Position numbers and translations under genes: made by a program. The notes below the pieces were generated by a model. That model was not told the DNA's origin. It ran no database searches and saw only the letters and a list, made by a program, of their open reading frames with translations. This document shows positions 51,663 through 60,287 of a stretch of DNA of 64,000 nt, one piece after another (position 1 is the first letter of the stretch; each line of letters begins with the position of its first letter). The stretch comes from Galactobacter sp052108535. GTDB lineage: Bacteria > Actinomycetota > Actinomycetes > Actinomycetales > Micrococcaceae. The stretch lies in the NCBI GenBank assembly GCA_052108535.1, contig JBQDZM010000004.1, positions 1 through 64,000 of the forward strand. Reading direction: 5' to 3'.

Positions 51663-53021
51663 CTACGCCCGCAGCACGGCGCGGGCGAAAGCCGCCACCG
51701 CCTCGTCGGGCCCTTCCGACGCGTCCAGGTCGCGCCCGCGCAATTTGCCGGCCAGGATGCGCAGAACCGTCATCGTTGGACTATCCGACGGCGGGTTCCC
51801 GAATCCAGTCAGGCCGTCCCTCCACCCGAGCTTGAACAACAATTCGCTGACGAGACTGTCCCATTGTTCTGGCGCGGCGCCTGCGCCAGCCACCATGAGT
51901 GCCACCCACCCCGCATCACGCTCGTGCGCCACTCGGCTCAGCGGCAACCGTCCCGCGATGTGGTTCAAGAGCGCCACAGGATCGCCCTTGCAGCGTCTCG
52001 CCGCCTGCGTTGCTGCGAGAAGCCCCTTACGCACCGAGACCAGGCCCAGCGACCGGGCCGCCTCACGGAGTTGAGCCACCGGCCAAGTCGAATCCTCGCG
52101 GTTCAGCTTCCCAAGCCACCAGCTTCGTAGGCCAATCGCCTCGGCAACGGCCGCCACGGAGCTTGGCGGCAGATAACCCGCCTGCGTGAGTTGAATCCCG
52201 TCACCGATGACGTCAAGCAGATGCACGAATGGTTCTACGAGCCGCCGCGCGTCTTCGGCCGTGACCTCCGTGGTGCCGGCCGACGCGCGGGTAGCCAGAA
52301 GCGTACGTAGGCTGTCGGACCCGTAGCGTTCCTCACGCCCCATGAGCTCATTGACCTCCGCCGCGACCGCCACCGTTTCCCAGGCCATGTCGGCCAGCGA
52401 TTCGTTGACGAAATCTACGTCGAACACATCGGGGTCCCAGTCCTCACCCAGCCACATGAGGGCTTCCTCGGTGGAGTCAAATACGTCAGGCCGTGAGGCC
52501 TCGTCGTATCCACTCCTGACCCATGCCGCTAGTTCCGAGTACCCCCAGATGCCGCCGCAGTCTTCGGGAGGGCACTCCCTCTTGCCCGTGATGCAGTTGG
52601 GGCGCGCAGGCGGTGTCTCCAGAACACTCTCCACCTTCAGCACGTGCCGCCAGCCGTCGCCGAAGTCGTATTCGTAGTAGAGCCGGTCCCCCACACCCGC
52701 GACCACTTGGTCCAGCCGGACGCCGTCCTCTGCCAGACCTTCTACGCCTTCCTCGACGTCGAACGTCGTGAGGAAGTCCGCGCGATGGGGATAGGCACCC
52801 ACACCGAAGCGATGCAGATGGGAATCCGTCCACCCCATGACCACCTGGATCACGTGGTGCAGGCGAGGAAGCGTGATGTCCCCCGCGACGTCGAACCGCC
52901 GCCACACCGGAGGCTTGGTGTCCTGCAGATCCAACCGGATCCGGAAGCCTCGGACGGCGGCCGGAACCGGCAACAACTTTGGTGCGGGGCTGCGCCACAT
53001 GGACTCAAACAAGAGGGGCAC
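51663..53021 (-). CDS. Plasmid pRiA4b ORF-3-like protein
   Basis: A 452-residue protein with the pRiA4b ORF-3 domain at the N-terminus (RLDLQDTKPPVWRRFDVAGD, FGDGWRHVLKVE, PPEDCGGIWGYSEL). The long C-terminal region of about 260 residues is unassigned. The domain is linked to mobile elements but is often chromosomal; function is unknown. It stands alone, facing the SDR-GNAT pair. Confidence 0.85.
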   Translation of the reverse strand: MPLLFESMWRSPAPKLLPVPAAVRGFRIRLDLQDTKPPVWRRFDVAGDITLPRLHHVIQVVMGWTDSHLHRFGVGAYPHRADFLTTFDVEEGVEGLAEDGVRLDQVVAGVGDRLYYEYDFGDGWRHVLKVESVLETPPARPNCITGKRECPPEDCGGIWGYSELAAWVRSGYDEASRPDVFDSTEEALMWLGEDWDPDVFDVDFVNESLADMAWETVAVAAEVNELMGREERYGSDSLRTLLATRASAGTTEVTAEDARRLVEPFVHLLDVIGDGIQLTQAGYLPPSSVAAVAEAIGLRSWWLGKLNREDSTWPVAQLREAARSLGLVSVRKGLLAATQAARRCKGDPVALLNHIAGRLPLSRVAHERDAGWVALMVAGAGAAPEQWDSLVSELLFKLGWRDGLTGFGNPPSDSPTMTVLRILAGKLRGRDLDASEGPDEAVAAFARAVLRA

Positions 53022-53213
53022 GTCGACTCCTTCTGGTGGATGCCACGACGTGCCAGCCTAGCGCCTTTGGCCTCGCGCGCGAGCGGTCTCCATCGGAGAG
53101 CCTGATGACTTCAAAGGCTTGGAGGGCATCGTGGACGTCGTCGCCGTCTGAGCCGCCAGCAACCCGACTGGTGCCATGATGTTATACCTGTTTTCGCACG
53201 GAGGATGAACCGC

Positions 53214-53474
53214 ATGTCCATCAGCGCCAGCGAGGCCCGCAAGACGCTCTTCCCGCTCATTGAACGAATCAACAACGACCAGGAAGCCGTCCAAATCGTC
53301 TCACGCAAGGGCAATGCTGTCCTGATGCCGACCGACGAATACGCAGGCTGGCAGGAAACGGCCTACCTGTTCCGGTCCCCCGCCAATGCCCGCAGGCTGC
53401 TCGATGCCTATGAACGCGCCCGCACCGGACAGGCCGAGGTCCACGACCTCGATCCCACAGACGATGATGCCTGA
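53214..53474 (+). CDS. YefM/Phd-family antitoxin
   Basis: An 86-residue antitoxin with the YefM N-terminal DNA-binding part (MSISASEARKTLFPLIERIN) and the C-terminal toxin-wrapping region (AYLFRSPANARRLLDAYERA). ATG at 53214 has GGAGG 9 bp upstream; an ATG at 53205 is too close to that site. It looks intact, but its partner toxin gene is reduced to a fragment. Confidence 0.88.
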   Translation: MSISASEARKTLFPLIERINNDQEAVQIVSRKGNAVLMPTDEYAGWQETAYLFRSPANARRLLDAYERARTGQAEVHDLDPTDDDA

Positions 53475-53546
53475 ATGCGATTAGTCCGGGATCCCACGGC
53501 CTGGGACAACGACCTGGTCATTCTCCAGGCGCGCTACCACTACTGA
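53475..53546 (+). pseudogene. YoeB toxin remnant (internal deletion)
   Basis: Directly after the antitoxin stop (TGA then ATG) a 23-codon frame reads MRLVRDPTAWDN followed by DLVILQARYHY. These match the first 12 and last 11 residues of YoeB toxins, which are about 85 residues long, with everything between (including the catalytic Glu and Arg) missing. The YHY C-terminus ends at the correct stop. It overlaps the 3' end of miaA on the other strand. Confidence 0.85.
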
Positions 53547-54510
53547 CCTTCGCCACGCCGGGCACGCGTAGCGTCCGGCCAAGCAGGTCCGGCTCGGTGG
53601 GGTCCAGCCAGGTCACGCGCGGGTCCGCCCGGAACCAGGTGATCTGCCTGCGCGCAAACTTTCGTGTGGCCACCGTGGTGTCCTCGACCGCGTCCGCGAC
53701 CGACCACTGCCCGTCCAGCACCTTCAGGAACTGGGCGTAGCCGATGGCACGTGCCGCGGTCCTGCCCGAGCGCAGCCCGGCCGCATCAAGACGGGCCACC
53801 TCCTCCAGCAGACCCGCTTCAACCATAGTCACCACGCGCGCACGAAGCCGCTCATGCAGCTCTGCCCGGTCCAGATCCAACCCGATCTGCACCGTGGGTC
53901 GCAGGTACTCCCGCTGCGGCATGAAGGACGTGAACGTCCGCCCGGTCAGCTCATGCACCTCGAGTGCTCGCACCATCCGCCGCACGTCCCCGAGTCGCTC
54001 GGCGCTCGCCGGGTCCACCTCGCGCAGTTCGGCCCGCAGGGCATCCTGCCCGACGGCGTCTGCGTGCGCCTCCCAGCGCGCCCGCACCTGCGGGTCGGTG
54101 GGCGGGAACTCCAACACATCCAAGGCAGCCCTGACGTAGAGGCCGGACCCGCCCACTAGGATCGGCCGAAGCCCACGGGACTCGATATCGGAGATGACGG
54201 CCCGGACCTCGGACTGGAACCGAGCCACCGAGGCCTCCTCGGTCACGTCAAGGATGTCCAGCAGGTGGTGCGGGATCCCCCGCCGCTCGGCTAAAGAGAG
54301 CTTGGCCGTCCCGATGTCCATGCCGCGGTAGAACTGCAGAGCGTCGGTGTTGACGATCTCACCACCCAGGGCGGCAGCCAGGTCCAGGGCCAGGTCGGAT
54401 TTGCCGGTCCCGGTGGGACCCACGATCGCGATCAGCGACGCCGGGCCGACCGCCCAAGCCAACGGGTCGGCGGCACCCGGCCCCACGTCGTCGGGCATTG
54501 GGGACGCCAT
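53518..54510 (-). CDS. miaA: tRNA dimethylallyltransferase
   Basis: Adds the dimethylallyl group to A37 of tRNAs reading UNN codons. The 330-residue protein has the P-loop VGPTGTGKSDLAL (near residue 31), the DALQFYRGMDIGTAK motif and VGGSGLYVRA. The last codons lie antisense to the YoeB remnant, so the C-terminus (SSGSAPGE) may have been altered by that deletion. It directly follows miaB. Confidence 0.95.
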   Translation of the reverse strand: MASPMPDDVGPGAADPLAWAVGPASLIAIVGPTGTGKSDLALDLAAALGGEIVNTDALQFYRGMDIGTAKLSLAERRGIPHHLLDILDVTEEASVARFQSEVRAVISDIESRGLRPILVGGSGLYVRAALDVLEFPPTDPQVRARWEAHADAVGQDALRAELREVDPASAERLGDVRRMVRALEVHELTGRTFTSFMPQREYLRPTVQIGLDLDRAELHERLRARVVTMVEAGLLEEVARLDAAGLRSGRTAARAIGYAQFLKVLDGQWSVADAVEDTTVATRKFARRQITWFRADPRVTWLDPTEPDLLGRTLRVPGVAKVSSGSAPGE

Positions 54511-56040
54511 TCAGACGCCGACGCGCAGCGTCGGCATCCCCAGCGACACGCCCTTGGCGGACTTCGAGGCACCGGGAGCCGGCACGCCACAGGAATCCGC
54601 CTGAGCGCGGTCCCATGCGTCGCCCGCGCGCGTGGCGCGCAGCGCGTACTGATCCTGCGACGGGTCGGAGACCAGATGGAAGGCTCCCACCTCGGTGATC
54701 GGCACCGTCACCACGTCACCCGGACGCGGCGTCGCCGCACCCGAAGGAACGGAGAAGTGCACCAGCCGCTGGTCGCGGGACCGGCCCGTCAACCGGCCTG
54801 TGGCCTCGGCCTTTCGCCCGGAGTTGTCCGCCACCAGCACCTCCACGGTGGTGCCGAGCTGTTTTGCGTTCTCCTCCTTGGCGATCCGGTCCTGCAGGGC
54901 CGTCAGACGCTCGAAACGCTCCTGCACCACTGCCTTGGGGATCTGGTCCTGGTACTCGGCGGCCGGAGTGCCGGGGCGCGGCGAATACTGGAAGGTGAAC
55001 GCGGTCGCGAAACGGGACTCCTCCACCACACGCAGGGTGTCCTGGAAGTCCTCCTCGGTCTCACCGGGGAAGCCCACAATGATGTCGGTGCTGATCGCTG
55101 CGTGCGGCATGCGATCACGGACGCGCTCCAAGATGCCTAAGAACTTCTTGGCACGGTAGGAACGCCGCATTTCCTTAAGCACCTTGTCGGAGCCGGACTG
55201 CAAAGGCATGTGCAGCTGCGGCATCACGTTGGGGGTCTCAGCCATGGCCTCGATGACGTCATCGGTGAACATGGCCGGGTGCGGGCTAGTGAAGCGCACC
55301 CGCTCAAGACCCTCGATCTCGCCGCAGGCCCGCAGCAACTTGGAGAACGCCTGGCGGTCACCGAAGTCCACACCGTAGGAGTTCACGTTCTGCCCCAGCA
55401 GCGTCACCTCGACCACGCCGTCATCCACCAGCGCGCGGATCTCGGAGAGAATGTCGCCGGGACGGCGGTCCTTCTCCTTACCTCGCAGGCTCGGCACAAT
55501 GCAGAACGTGCACGTGTTGTTGCAGCCAACGGAGATCGAGACCCAGCCGCTCGCGTGCGACTCACGCTTGGACGGCAGCGCGGACGGGAAGATCTCCAGG
55601 GAATCCAGGATCTCCACCTGCGCCTCATGATTGTGGCGGGCGCGCTCCAGCAGCACGGGCAGCGAGCCCACATTGTGGGTCCCGAACACCACGTCCACCC
55701 ACGGGGCCTTCTTCACGATGGTGTCGCGGTCCTTCTGCGCCAGGCAGCCGCCCACCGCGATCTGCAACCGCGGGTTGTCCTGCTTGGCCTTCTTCAGCTG
55801 GCCCAGGTGCCCGTAGAGCTTGTTGTCAGCGTTCTCCCGCACAGCACAGGTGTTAAAGACAACGACGTCGGCCTCGCCTTCAGGCGCGTCCGGAGCCACC
55901 TGACTCATCCCAGCGTCCTCCAGCAACCCGGAGATGCGCTCGGAATCGTGCACATTCATCTGACAGCCGAAGGTGTTCACCTGGTAGGTGAGCGTGTCGG
56001 CTGCGGCGGGCTGGGCGGGTGTCTCGAGCGTGGAAGTCAC
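54511..56040 (-). CDS. miaB: tRNA methylthiotransferase MiaB
   Basis: Radical-SAM enzyme that methylthiolates i6A37 in tRNA, acting after MiaA. The 509-residue protein has an N-terminal UPF0004 domain with three cysteines (FGCQMN, NTCAVRE, GGCLAQ), the radical-SAM cluster GCNNTCTFCIVP, and a TRAM domain near residues 385-460. An additional C-terminal tail of about 50 residues follows. The start is GTG. Confidence 0.96.
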   Translation of the reverse strand: MTSTLETPAQPAAADTLTYQVNTFGCQMNVHDSERISGLLEDAGMSQVAPDAPEGEADVVVFNTCAVRENADNKLYGHLGQLKKAKQDNPRLQIAVGGCLAQKDRDTIVKKAPWVDVVFGTHNVGSLPVLLERARHNHEAQVEILDSLEIFPSALPSKRESHASGWVSISVGCNNTCTFCIVPSLRGKEKDRRPGDILSEIRALVDDGVVEVTLLGQNVNSYGVDFGDRQAFSKLLRACGEIEGLERVRFTSPHPAMFTDDVIEAMAETPNVMPQLHMPLQSGSDKVLKEMRRSYRAKKFLGILERVRDRMPHAAISTDIIVGFPGETEEDFQDTLRVVEESRFATAFTFQYSPRPGTPAAEYQDQIPKAVVQERFERLTALQDRIAKEENAKQLGTTVEVLVADNSGRKAEATGRLTGRSRDQRLVHFSVPSGAATPRPGDVVTVPITEVGAFHLVSDPSQDQYALRATRAGDAWDRAQADSCGVPAPGASKSAKGVSLGMPTLRVGV

Positions 56041-56074
56041 GCGGGCATTCTAGTGCCCGACGGCCGGTGCCCGC
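56041..56074 (-). terminator. Short hairpin upstream of miaB
   Basis: GCGGGCA (56041-56047) pairs with TGCCCGC (56068-56074) around a 20-base loop carrying another TGCCCGACGG core. It lies just after the DUF664 stop, so it could end that transcript. It directly abuts the miaB start and is weak. Confidence 0.4.
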
Positions 56075-56088
56075 CTCCCAGGCTCACC

Positions 56089-56481
56089 TCACCTCGCGTC
56101 GCCGCGGGGTTTGGTCGCTTCCGCGACCGAGGTCAGCTTCGCGAGACGTTCGCTCCACTGTTCCGGTGTTCTGTGCTCAGGAATGTTGGATGCGTCCTCG
56201 CGATAGCCGACTTCGCCGTCCGTGAGTTCTCGCAGGATGTCCACGTGCCCCAAATGCCGGGCGAGCTCGTTGAGCATGTGCACCAGGAGTTCCCCCAGGC
56301 TTGCCTCGCGTCCCTGACCACCCGGCCCCCACCACGACACGAAGCCGCGCGCGTCCAGAGGGGTCTCCTCGATGAGCCGATCCATGTGCTCGGCCACCGT
56401 TCGGGACCAGCGGAAGACCTCCTCGGGCGATTCGTCGGGGAACGCCCAGAGATCGTCATGGTGACTCCCACCACCGTTCAC
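56089..56481 (-). pseudogene. DUF664/DinB-like protein lacking its N-terminal half
   Basis: The 130 residues align with the second half of DUF664-type DinB-fold proteins (EVFRWSRTVAEHM..., LGELLVHMLNELARHLGHVDILRELTDG). The helix bundle of the family normally starts 60-80 residues earlier. Reading upstream meets a stop (TAG at 56515-56517) after 12 non-homologous codons. It may be a remnant or a very short variant. A GTG at 56481 could start it. Confidence 0.6.
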
Positions 56482-56755
56482 GCCGTTTCGGTAGCGAGGT
56501 GGCGCTTTTGGGGTCTAGCCTGGTGTGGTTCGTTCTTAACTTCTCTGACCCCGATGTCCGCGACGTTGAACTCGTCTGCAGCATCAAGGAAGGTTCGGTG
56601 GGCCACTCATGGCCAGCATCGCGTGATCCGCTCCCCCGACCTCTGACCCGCATGCCTTCTGCACGGGCCACGTCGGTATGCCCCCGCGCCTGCATGCATT
56701 TGTTGTGTGCGGCGCTGGATCACCGAACACCACCGATCTCGAAAAGAGTCACCCC

Positions 56756-57262
56756 ATGCTGCCTTTGACGCAGTCCATGCTGCCCAAGATCTTCGTCAAC
56801 GCCTCACGCCGAGAAGCATCCCAGGCCGTTCCCCCGTTCCCCTTGGACGAGGTGGATTGGGAGAACACCGATCTTCTGGGTTGGAAGGACCCCCACAATC
56901 CTCAGCGGATCTTCCTGATCCTGCCCGCCCCTGCCGACTCCGGTCGCGACAAGCCGGTCGGCATGCTGCTGCGGGTAGTCCCCTCGCCACCACGGAAGAA
57001 CATGTGCGCACTCTGCGAGGACATCACGCAGGTCTCCGACGTGCGCATGGTCGTCGCGAAGCTGGCTGGCCCTGCCGGACGCCGCGGCGACACCGTAGGA
57101 ACGCTGATCCACACTGACTTTGGCTGCAACGGCTATGCGCGCCGCCACCCCACTCGCATGGAGGGACTGGATCATCCGGAGCTGTTCATCGCGAAGCGGG
57201 TCGAGGCCCTGCGTTCCAACGCAGAGGCCTTCGCACTGCGCGTCCTGGCTGACAAGGCCTGA
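56756..57262 (+). CDS. FBP/FusB-like treble-clef zinc-finger protein
   Basis: A 168-residue protein resembling the C-terminal domain of FusB-type fusidic acid resistance proteins and the actinobacterial FBP family. It has LLGWKDPHNPQRIFLI, a CxxC in NMCALCEDI, and LIHTDFGCNGYARR with a third Cys and nearby His as remaining zinc ligands. FusB binds EF-G and frees it from the ribosome; whether this protein binds EF-G is inferred. The N-terminal helical domain of FusB is missing. ATG at 56756 has only a weak ribosome-binding site. Confidence 0.72.
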   Translation: MLPLTQSMLPKIFVNASRREASQAVPPFPLDEVDWENTDLLGWKDPHNPQRIFLILPAPADSGRDKPVGMLLRVVPSPPRKNMCALCEDITQVSDVRMVVAKLAGPAGRRGDTVGTLIHTDFGCNGYARRHPTRMEGLDHPELFIAKRVEALRSNAEAFALRVLADKA

Positions 57263-57299
57263 GTCGCGCGGCTTGCGGGCCTGTGAGCGTACGGGGAGC

Positions 57300-58370
57300 C
57301 TAGCGCTCCCCCGCGTCGTGGCGATCCATGGCCCGGCGTGCGCAGGAGAGCGCGATCCCCTGGTTGAAACCCTTTCGGGCTAGGAAGCCGACGACGCGCC
57401 GCAGGACCTTGTCGCGTTCCTTCCGGTCCTCCTGCGAGGGGCCCGAGGGCGGCAAGGTCCTGTGGCCCAACTTCTTCAGGGCCATCTCCTCGCAGCGGGA
57501 TTTCTCGTCCTCTGGTTCGATCTGCTCCAGCGCTTCCTGGATGAGTTCCTGGTCCACGCCCTTGCGGCGAAGCTCCTGGGATAGCCGCCCGCGGGCGAAG
57601 CCCTTGGAACGCACGCGCGATTCCACCCAGGCGCGGGCGAACGCGGCATCGTCCAGGTAGCGATACTTCTGAAACTCGTCCAGAGCCTGCTCGATAGCCA
57701 TAATCGGCACATCGCGTTCGGCCATCTTCTGCCGCAGTTCGTGGCGGGTACGGGGCTGCGCGTTGAGCAGGCGAAGGCCCACGGCACGGGCCAGATGCAG
57801 CGCCTCGTCGTCGGTGAGTGGTTTCAGCTCTTTGGGCTTCGAGACGTCCGGCCCCACCTCTTCCCCTGCGGCGATGCGTTCTGCCGCGACACGGTCGCGT
57901 TCGTCCTGATCGTCGCGGGCGACCTGCTGCTCCCACGTGTCGATCAGTTCAGCCACACGCTGGGGCAGGTCCCCGTCCATGGCCCACGACGGGGCGTCTC
58001 CCCCGTCTGCCCAGTCGGGGATCGCAGGTTCAGGCTCCGTGGTCGAGGCGCCGCGGCCACCCACCAGTTTGGACCCTGAGACTTTCTTCGCGGGTTTGGG
58101 CAACGGCTTGTTGCGCTGGACTCGGCGCTGGCGCTGTTCACCAGCAAGGCTGCGTTCCTGCGCCTCGGCGTCGGCGACATCGCGCTGCCGCTGCGCGAGG
58201 TTCCGAACGCGGGGTTTGCGGCCGGATGCAGGCTCTTTGCCCTCTGCGTCGTTCCACGGAAGCCGAGCAGGCTCGGCCTCAGGGGCATCCAGTTCGGATG
58301 CGCGCTTGAGACCGAGCCTGTTCAACAGTTCCGGATCCGGTCCGTTTCCCGTCGTTTCCGGGTTCGTCAC
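57300..58370 (-). CDS. recX: Regulatory protein RecX with long N-terminal extension
   Basis: RecX modulates RecA filaments. The three-helix repeats begin near residue 185 (ALHLARAVGLRLLNAQPRTRHELRQKM, split here by residues) and include YLDDAAFARAWVESRVRSKG and LSQELRRKGVDQELI. About 180 residues before this are charged, low-complexity and poorly conserved, making the protein 356 residues against the usual 150-220. It starts at GTG, 29 bp after recA. Confidence 0.92.
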   Translation of the reverse strand: MTNPETTGNGPDPELLNRLGLKRASELDAPEAEPARLPWNDAEGKEPASGRKPRVRNLAQRQRDVADAEAQERSLAGEQRQRRVQRNKPLPKPAKKVSGSKLVGGRGASTTEPEPAIPDWADGGDAPSWAMDGDLPQRVAELIDTWEQQVARDDQDERDRVAAERIAAGEEVGPDVSKPKELKPLTDDEALHLARAVGLRLLNAQPRTRHELRQKMAERDVPIMAIEQALDEFQKYRYLDDAAFARAWVESRVRSKGFARGRLSQELRRKGVDQELIQEALEQIEPEDEKSRCEEMALKKLGHRTLPPSGPSQEDRKERDKVLRRVVGFLARKGFNQGIALSCARRAMDRHDAGER

Positions 58371-58399
58371 GGGTGTCCTACCTTGAATGCTTGAGTGAA

Positions 58400-59452
58400 T
58401 CAGGCTTCTTTGGAATCGGCCACGTCGGCCGCCTCGGCCTCGGGGTCCACATCCACGCCGAGCTTCACGCGGATCTGACGCTCCAGCTCGTCTGCCAGAT
58501 CCGGATTGTCCTTCAGGAACTGACGGGCGTTCTCCTTGCCCTGACCCAGCTGGTCTCCGTCGTAGGTGAACCAGGCACCGGACTTGCGGACCAGGCCGTG
58601 CTCCACGCCCATATCAATCAAGCCGCCCTCGCGGGAAATGCCCTCGCCATAGAGGATGTCGAACTCGGCCTGCTTGAACGGCGGGGCCATCTTGTTCTTG
58701 ACGATCTTGGCGCGGGTACGGTTACCCACCGGGTTGGCGCCATCCTTCAGGGTCTCGATGCGGCGGATGTCGATGCGCACCGAGGCGTAGAACTTCAGGG
58801 CCTTACCGCCGGTGGTGGTCTCGGGGGAACCGAAGAACACGCCGATCTTCTCGCGCAGCTGGTTGATGAAAATCGCGGTGGTGTTGGTGGTGGACAGGCG
58901 ACCAGTGATCTTACGCAAGGCCTGGGACATCAGGCGGGCCTGCAGGCCCACGTGGGAGTCGCCCATGTCGCCTTCGATCTCAGCTCGCGGGACCAGTGCT
59001 GCCACGGAGTCGATCACGACGACGTCGACGGCGCCGGAGCCCACCAGCATGTCCATGATCTCCAGGGCCTGCTCACCGGTGTCCGGCTGGGAGACCAGCA
59101 GTGCGTCGGTGTCCACACCGAGCTTGGCCGCGTACACCGGGTCCAGTGCGTGCTCCGCGTCGATGAACGCGGCGATGCCGCCGTTCTTCTGAGCGCTAGC
59201 GACCGCGTGCAGAGCCACAGTGGTCTTACCCGAGGACTCCGGCCCGTAAATCTCCACGACACGGCCTCGCGGCAGTCCTCCAATACCCAGGGCAACGTCC
59301 AGAGCGATGGACGAGGTGGAAATGGTGTCGATGGGCGCGCGCGTCTGCTCGCCCAGACGCATAACGGAGCCCTTGCCGAAATTCTTGTCGATCTGTGCAA
59401 GCGCTGCTTCCAGCGCCTTCTCGCGATCCGGCTCGCCCTTAGCTGCTGCCAT
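58400..59452 (-). CDS. recA: Recombinase RecA
   Basis: Central recombinase and SOS coprotease, 350 residues, with Walker A GPESSGKT at 70-77, VVVIDSVAALVPRAE and the L2-region FINQLREKIGVFFGSPETTTGG. Length and C-terminal acidic tail are normal; no intein. A perfect LexA palindrome lies 183 bp upstream. recX follows. Confidence 0.98.
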   Translation of the reverse strand: MAAAKGEPDREKALEAALAQIDKNFGKGSVMRLGEQTRAPIDTISTSSIALDVALGIGGLPRGRVVEIYGPESSGKTTVALHAVASAQKNGGIAAFIDAEHALDPVYAAKLGVDTDALLVSQPDTGEQALEIMDMLVGSGAVDVVVIDSVAALVPRAEIEGDMGDSHVGLQARLMSQALRKITGRLSTTNTTAIFINQLREKIGVFFGSPETTTGGKALKFYASVRIDIRRIETLKDGANPVGNRTRAKIVKNKMAPPFKQAEFDILYGEGISREGGLIDMGVEHGLVRKSGAWFTYDGDQLGQGKENARQFLKDNPDLADELERQIRVKLGVDVDPEAEAADVADSKEA

Positions 59453-59634
59453 GGAAGTTCACCCCTGATGAATTGAAAGGAAAAGTTGATGAAGTTGCTT
59501 CAGTCCAACGACTGGCACCGTGGACTGAAATCAAGACTAGAACCGGGGTCTGACACTTTGCTCTGTTGACCCCACGGCTAGCACCCCTTGTGTGGAGGAC
59601 ACGCCGAGCCGAACGGAAATCATCCTAGCCGTAC

Positions 59635-59650
59635 TCGAACGAAAGTTCGA
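59635..59650. promoter_or_regulatory. LexA box upstream of recA
   Basis: TCGAACGAAAGTTCGA has perfect 6-bp inverted arms around a 4-base centre and matches the actinobacterial SOS box. It lies between DUF3046 and recA and should make recA DNA-damage inducible. Confidence 0.92.
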
Positions 59651-59735
59651 ATACGTTGTGACGACGGCGCGCCGGGCATCCAAGCCGACCACCGCCGTCG
59701 GGCATTCCCAGCCGTCGAAGCAGGGACGAAGCCGT

Positions 59736-59972
59736 TCAGCCGTCCCACCGCTCCGTCCGCAGCGGAAGGTCCCGCCCTAGCCGACGTGATTCCGGAATCT
59801 CCTTGACTCTGCAGATCTCCGCCCAGACCGCCTTGGGGTCCTCGCCGTCAGCCAGCGCCTGGTCCGCAGTCCTGGACCCCAGGTGCGTCAGGGATAAGGT
59901 CGCGGCGAGATGCCTGCCGGGAGCATCCCCAAACTCATCGGCCACCAGCCGCCAGAACTCGCTCAATCGCAT
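59736..59972 (-). CDS. DUF3046 family protein
   Basis: A 78-residue protein beginning MRLSEFWRLVADEFGDAPGR, the standard DUF3046 N-terminus. The family occurs beside recA in many Actinobacteria and has no assigned function. The frame stays open upstream into the repeat cluster, but ATG at 59972 with GGGAG upstream fits the family start. Confidence 0.9.
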   Translation of the reverse strand: MRLSEFWRLVADEFGDAPGRHLAATLSLTHLGSRTADQALADGEDPKAVWAEICRVKEIPESRRLGRDLPLRTERWDG

Positions 59973-59994
59973 GAGCCCCATTCTCCCACCCCGC

Positions 59995-60184
59995 CCAACG
60001 GCGTCTGGACACGAACCTGTCCAAACAACCGCTCGAATGTCCAACGGAGGGGAACGGATCCAACGGCGTCTGGTCACGAACCTGTCCAAACGAGCGCTCG
60101 AATGTCTAACGGAGGGGAACGGGGAACGGATCCAACGGCGTTTGGACACGAACCTGTCCAAACGAGCGCTCGAATGTCTAACGG
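59995..60184 (-). repeat. Dispersed repeat, cluster of three copies
   Basis: Three 53-bp units (59995-60047, 60060-60112, 60132-60184), all oriented opposite to the copies at 29.3 kb. Each ends in CGAATGTCYAACGG and contains CACGAACCTGTCCA, the complement of the family core. The middle and last units are nearly identical; the first has CCAACGG at its end. They lie between the HTH regulator and DUF3046. Confidence 0.92.
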
Positions 60185-60287
60185 AGGTGAGAAGAGAGAG
60201 GGAAGGGAGAGGGTGGGGAACACGCAGGGACGCCCCGGCCGACACGGTCGTGTCAGTCGGGGCGTCCCCAAAAATGCGAAGAGTGGA

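Noticed and set aside
56456..56695. Possible N-terminal half of the DUF664 protein
   Set aside because: The frame encodes no DUF664-like helices and is not in phase with the downstream gene; a stop separates them.
29274..60184. CRISPR array
   Set aside because: The repeated units are partly palindromic, 46-66 bp, present in 2-3 copies with short non-spacer gaps in both orientations, and no cas genes are present.
59973..60245. N-terminal extension of DUF3046
   Set aside because: It would translate the tandem repeats (VRHSSARLDRF); the family start and ribosome-binding site lie at 59972.
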